From: Bacteroidales bacterium | GTDB taxonomy: Bacteria > Bacteroidota > Bacteroidia > Bacteroidales > UBA7960 | Length of the DNA stretch: 38,373 nucleotides | Direction of reading: 5' to 3' | Assembly: GCA_019429365.1 (NCBI GenBank) | Contig: JAHYJD010000024.1 | Location: 1-38,373 of the forward strand | Shown: positions 35,286 to 38,373 of the stretch, one piece after another | Layout of the letters: each line of letters opens with the position of its first letter | Numbering within the stretch: the first letter of the stretch is position 1 | Program-made: the position numbers and the translations under genes | Notes under the pieces: generated by a model | What the model was told of the DNA's origin: nothing | Database searches by the model: none | Seen by the model: only the letters and a program-made list of their open reading frames with translations

Positions 35286-36406
35286 TATTTTTTCAAAACC
35301 TTAAAGGTGCGGTGGTAGCTGCCTCCCCTGTGCTGAAAAACATAAAACCCCGGCGACCAGCCCGACATGTCAACCGTTGTTTCTTCAGATTGGATAATGA
35401 CAGATTTTAATAATCGGCCTTGTAAATCGTAAACGAAAACCTGGCTGCCCATGGCCTCATCCGGGCTTTTTATGAAAGCAATGGAATGAACAGGGTTGGG
35501 TGTAATGATCAGGTCTGTTGGTAAAGAAAGCTCAGGTGCACTGACTGTGCTCTGCTGATAAACCCGCACATAGTCAATTTCCATGGCGCTTTCAGTAAAG
35601 TTGGGATCAATATTGGGAATAATAGCTATGTTTAAAAGCAGGTACTGGTCTTCATCGAAAGGCCATGTGTCTGCATTTTGAACCTCGGGGCTGTAGGTGT
35701 AGTGCACCACGCCATCCACACTGAAAACCATTCTGTCGGGATACCAGTCTAAGGCATACACATGAAATTCAGTGGAAGCCGTAGGAATGACCTGTCCGCC
35801 ATGATTTACAGTATTACCAAAACTAGAGGGGGTATGCATGGCGCTTGAAATATAATTCTGGTTGCTGCCCCAGTGTTCCATAATGTCAATCTCTCCGCAG
35901 GCAGGCCAGTCGGTGGTGCCATAACCCTCAATATACCAGTAGGCTCCAATTTCATTAATGTTTTTTCCCAGTGCCCAAATGGCCGGCCAGGTGCCGACAC
36001 CCGTGGGAAGTTTTGCTTTCACCTCCACACGCCCGTAGGTAAAAGCAAATTTTGAATTTAGCCGGGCCGAGGTGTATTCCTTGGTAACTCCCTGATCTGT
36101 AAAGGTTTCATTTTTGGCAACCAGGTACAGTATGCCATCTTCCACATAGGTGTTTTCAATTCTGTTGGTATAATGCTGAATTTCCCCATTAAACCAGCTG
36201 TTGCCATTGGGCAGTAAAGTTTGATGAAACCATTTTGAGTCATCCAGGGCGCCATCCTCTTCAAATTCATCACTCCAGACCAACTCATTATACACCGGGT
36301 CATTCGTTACCTTGGGAGCTCCTCCTTTGAAATCGCCTTGCAGTTTTTGTGCGAAAGCTGTTGATAAAGAACAAAGAAATAGCGCAGAAATAAAAATCTT
36401 ATACAT
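35285..36406 (-). CDS. GH16 beta-glucanase with T9SS sorting domain
   Basis: A 373-aa secreted endo-glucanase: signal peptide (1-19, ending AFAQ), GH16 domain (about 38-285) and T9SS C-terminal domain (about 295-373; TPNPVHSIAF...DLQGRLLKS). The active site CGEIDIMEHWG supplies nucleophile Glu172, Asp174 and acid/base Glu177 in the ExDxxE laminarinase arrangement. GVGTWPAIWALG and NGEIQHYT line the cleft. It differs from the PUL GH16 in the export route (T9SS rather than lipoprotein). Its stop overlaps the start of the MtfA-like gene, and the lactonase gene lies 42 bp upstream. Confidence 0.93.
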   Translation of the reverse strand: MYKIFISALFLCSLSTAFAQKLQGDFKGGAPKVTNDPVYNELVWSDEFEEDGALDDSKWFHQTLLPNGNSWFNGEIQHYTNRIENTYVEDGILYLVAKNETFTDQGVTKEYTSARLNSKFAFTYGRVEVKAKLPTGVGTWPAIWALGKNINEIGAYWYIEGYGTTDWPACGEIDIMEHWGSNQNYISSAMHTPSSFGNTVNHGGQVIPTASTEFHVYALDWYPDRMVFSVDGVVHYTYSPEVQNADTWPFDEDQYLLLNIAIIPNIDPNFTESAMEIDYVRVYQQSTVSAPELSLPTDLIITPNPVHSIAFIKSPDEAMGSQVFVYDLQGRLLKSVIIQSEETTVDMSGWSPGFYVFQHRGGSYHRTFKVLKK

Positions 36407-36448
36407 ACGGTTTGTCTTTTATGGTTGAACAGGAATCCAGGTTCATGT

Positions 36449-37477
36449 TTATTTAAGTTTTACCCTGATTAATAAGTCGGTGGTGGTCATATACAAATAC
36501 TTCTGATCGGTATCAAAAGCACAATTTGCGGTTGCTTTACCCGTTTTTATGGCAGCCAAATGTTTTCCCTCCGGACTTATGATGTGAACCCCGCCGGGAC
36601 CTGTGGCAAAAATGTTTCCGGTTTTGTGGATTTTTAATCCGTCGGGCAATCCGTTGGCATTTTCTGCAAATGGCCTAAAATCAAATAATACTTTTCCGTT
36701 TTCAAGCGATCCGTCTGATGCAATATCATAACTGAATAAAACCGGATATTCCGAATCAGATTGATTGATATACAAGGTTTGCTGATCAAGAGATAATGCA
36801 ATGCCATTGGGCCAGCTTAGGCTGTCAATAAGTAAAGAAACCGTTTTGTCGGGACTGACTCTAAACACGCCGTTTATTCCAATTTCTGCTGTTTTATTTT
36901 CGGGTTGTCCATAAGGAGGATCTGTAAAATAAATGTTGCCTGCACTATCCATTGCCAGGTCGTTGGGGCTGTTAAATGGGTTTCCTTCATACCTGTCGGC
37001 AATGGTGATAAAATGCGGCAGAGGGTTTTTTACATCAGCATCCATCGTTGCAATACGCCTGTCGCCATGCTGGCAAAGCACCAGCTTGTTTTCAAGGTCA
37101 AGGATCAAGCCATTGGGCCCTTGGCCGGAATCTTTGTTTCCTTCTCCTGAATGCCCGGCAGATTCGAGATAAATACTCAAGCTGTCCTTTTCACTCCACC
37201 TGTATATTTTATTGGCAGGCACATCAGAAAACAATACAGCCTGCAGTTCATCAACCCACAATGGACCTTCGCTCCACCAGAATCCTTTTGCCAGTATTTC
37301 AAAAGTTGCATCTGGGGCAATGATGGTTAGGGCGCTGGAATCGAATATCTCAATTTTTAACTGCTCTGTTAATGGATCAATGGCAGTGTTCTCTGAGGAG
37401 TCGGCTTTTTCGCTAAAATTACATGAGTTAATGAGAAAAAGTGAAAAAACAACACAAAAAATAAATCGCTTTTGCAT
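36449..37477 (-). CDS. SMP-30/gluconolactonase-family lipoprotein
   Basis: A 342-aa six-bladed propeller lactonase, exported as a lipoprotein (lipobox INSC, Cys19). Divalent-metal ligands of the family are present: Glu70 (WSEGPLW), Asn172 (SPNDLAMD), Asn224 (WPNGIA) and Asp279 (LPDGLKI). Family members open lactones such as gluconolactone to aldonic acids. It heads the operon with the T9SS GH16 and MtfA-like genes. Processing of oxidised glucan ends or gluconolactone outside the cytoplasm is a reasonable guess, not shown by sequence. Confidence 0.9.
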   Translation of the reverse strand: MQKRFIFCVVFSLFLINSCNFSEKADSSENTAIDPLTEQLKIEIFDSSALTIIAPDATFEILAKGFWWSEGPLWVDELQAVLFSDVPANKIYRWSEKDSLSIYLESAGHSGEGNKDSGQGPNGLILDLENKLVLCQHGDRRIATMDADVKNPLPHFITIADRYEGNPFNSPNDLAMDSAGNIYFTDPPYGQPENKTAEIGINGVFRVSPDKTVSLLIDSLSWPNGIALSLDQQTLYINQSDSEYPVLFSYDIASDGSLENGKVLFDFRPFAENANGLPDGLKIHKTGNIFATGPGGVHIISPEGKHLAAIKTGKATANCAFDTDQKYLYMTTTDLLIRVKLK

Positions 37478-37679
37478 GATCTTGAATGATTTAGGTGGTG
37501 CGGATGAATAAAAAGTGATTGCTCGGTTTGCAATCGCTGCAGACTGCCTCCTGAAAAATTTTGAACACTGGCTGAATTCGGTTTTTGTGATCCAGCATAA
37601 ATTTACTCATACTTATTCAAAAAGCAATTAGTGCAATTGAAGTTTTGTAGAAATACTGCGGAGACACCGGGTTTGTAAG
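37478..37679. other. Intergenic region upstream of the lactonase operon
   Basis: About 200 bp that must contain the promoter of the minus-strand lactonase operon. I see no clear TAnnTTTG element, no palindrome like the PUL operator and no supported ORF. Confidence 0.5.
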
Positions 37680-37996
37680 AAAAGATGAATTTATCTGACG
37701 TTTTAATTCTCTAACACTCCAGTTTTCTTTATCACTTTGCTTTTGCTAAATCCCTTGCCAAATCTTTGTTTTAGGTCTTTCGCCAAGGTGTCAAGCAATG
37801 CACTACCATATTCAGCTTTTTCGTTCCCGTATTGTTCAAATTCAACAATGTATTTGCCTATTTCCCAATTGGCTCTGAGCAGTTCAGTATTTACGGATTT
37901 AATTGCACGATTTCTTGCTTCTTCAATTGTAACTCCAATTGATTGAACTAATTTCAGGTACTTATTTTTATCTTCGGGTATGCTCATGATTATCAT
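37680..37996 (-). pseudogene. YhcG/DUF1016-family nuclease remnant with internal deletion and frameshift
   Basis: The N-terminal DUF1016 domain is readable from the ATG at 37996 or 37987 (ARNRAIKSVNTELLRANW, EIGKYIVEFEQYGNEKAEYG) through FGKGFSKS. The frame then ends after about ten unrelated residues. In another minus-strand frame, 37727-37680, the peptide ENWSVRELKRQINSSF is the family's conserved mid-protein motif, which normally lies tens of residues further on. So a middle segment is missing, the frame is shifted at the junction near 37730-37745, and the C-terminal PD-(D/E)XK nuclease domain is gone (intact proteins are around 340 aa). A 97-aa product could still be made from the first fragment. 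Confidence 0.85.
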
Positions 37997-38040
37997 TCAT
38001 ATTTATTAGGCTAAAATACGAATTAGTTTTCAATTGTGTT

Positions 38041-38210
38041 TATAGCAGCAACGGTCTGATTAGCCTTGTTGGCAAGGTTTCGCGTATATGATTAGGGGAG
38101 GATTGCGGGGTGCTTTCCTGTCGAAAAGCACCGAAGCCGAAGCGGTGCAGGAACCTTGATTATCCGCACCGAAAACTGTACTTTATTATATACGCTGTTG
38201 TAGGGCGTTT
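38041..38210. repeat. Nested inverted-repeat element (MITE-like or attC-like)
   Basis: Outer arms GCGTATAT (38082-38089) and ATATACGC (38188-38195) enclose TTCCTG/CAGGAA (38115-38120 and 38148-38153), which in turn enclose GCACCG/CGGTGC (38128-38133 and 38143-38148). The element separates the YhcG remnant from the next gene. It is locally more GC-rich than its flanks. No coding sequence fits. Whether it is a mobile repeat, an integron-type site or a structured RNA cannot be decided here. Confidence 0.55.
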
Positions 38211-38212
38211 TT

Positions 38213-38373
38213 TTATTTTATCGAATAATTAGTCCCAGGTCCTGTTCCAAATTTTTCAATCAAGTTTTTGTCAATCAATTCAGGTAAAATCCGTTTAACT
38301 GTGGGACTTGGAATTCCGAGTTTTTTGGCAATATCACCAGATTTGCAACCCGAATTGTTTTCTATGAAAGTCA
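38213..38373 (-). CDS. C-terminal winged-helix fragment of a gene running off the window
   Basis: The frame is open from the window edge to TAA at 38215-38213, about 52 residues. The peptide has a helix-turn-helix (SGDIAKKLGIPSPTVKRIL) followed by a wing-like LIEKFGTGPGTNYSIK. C-terminal winged helices of this kind occur in AlbA_2/ATP-binding putative transcription regulators and in Fic-domain proteins; the parent family cannot be fixed from this end alone. The start and main domain lie beyond the right edge. Confidence 0.65.
   Translation of the reverse strand, partial: TFIENNSGCKSGDIAKKLGIPSPTVKRILPELIDKNLIEKFGTGPGTNYSIK

Noticed and set aside
38041-38210. Firm assignment of the right-end repeat as an integron attC site
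   Set aside because: The GTTGTAGG end does not fit the GTTRRRY core cleanly and no integrase is in the window.
1-38373. CRISPR arrays, tRNA or rRNA genes, transposases, phage genes
   Set aside because: No regularly spaced direct repeats, tRNA-like cloverleaf, rRNA segment or matching protein motif was found by reading.

Overview
The window looks like a chromosomal segment of a free-living or environmental member of the Bacteroidota, probably in or near Bacteroidales/Marinilabiliales. The evidence is the SusC/SusD pair, three proteins with type IX secretion (T9SS) sorting domains, many lipoproteins, repeated TAnnTTTG-type -7 promoter elements, and little use of Shine-Dalgarno sequences. No rRNA, tRNA, CRISPR array, transposase or phage gene was seen.

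Left part (1-20.7 kb), mostly housekeeping and accessory genes: the 3' part of a secreted M14 carboxypeptidase, an RlmD-type 23S rRNA methyltransferase, a short-chain-type oxidoreductase, and a secreted deiminase resembling Porphyromonas peptidylarginine deiminase. Then come acylphosphatase behind a DnaQ exonuclease/GIY-YIG fusion, two tandem TolB-like propeller lipoproteins, MscL with a zinc-ribbon tail, and a radical SAM/SPASM protein. These are followed by an oligopeptidase B-like lipoprotein, a receiver domain lacking its phospho-acceptor Asp, a thiamine-binding protein/NadR-like kinase/EamA transporter cluster, CysQ, a glutathione peroxidase and a SNF2 helicase.

Middle part (20.7-33.1 kb), a polysaccharide utilisation locus: on the minus strand a Nudix-derived regulator, a GH9, a GH3 and a GH16 lipoprotein; divergently on the plus strand SusC, SusD and a tryptophan-rich surface lipoprotein. 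The 415-bp divergent region carries a perfect 25-nt palindrome and a plausible promoter for each direction. The enzymes fit a beta-glucan (laminarin, mixed-linkage glucan or similar): GH16 and GH9 cut the polymer, SusCD binds and imports oligosaccharides, and GH3 releases glucose.

Right part (33.1-37.5 kb): a class V aminotransferase, then an SMP-30-type lactonase lipoprotein, a second GH16 exported by T9SS, and an MtfA-like peptidase overlapping the GH16 stop codon. This looks like a satellite glucan operon without its own SusCD.

Right end (37.6-38.4 kb): a decayed defence-type region, with a YhcG/DUF1016 pseudogene carrying an internal deletion and frameshift, a roughly 170-bp element with nested inverted repeats, and the C-terminal winged helix of a gene running off the edge.
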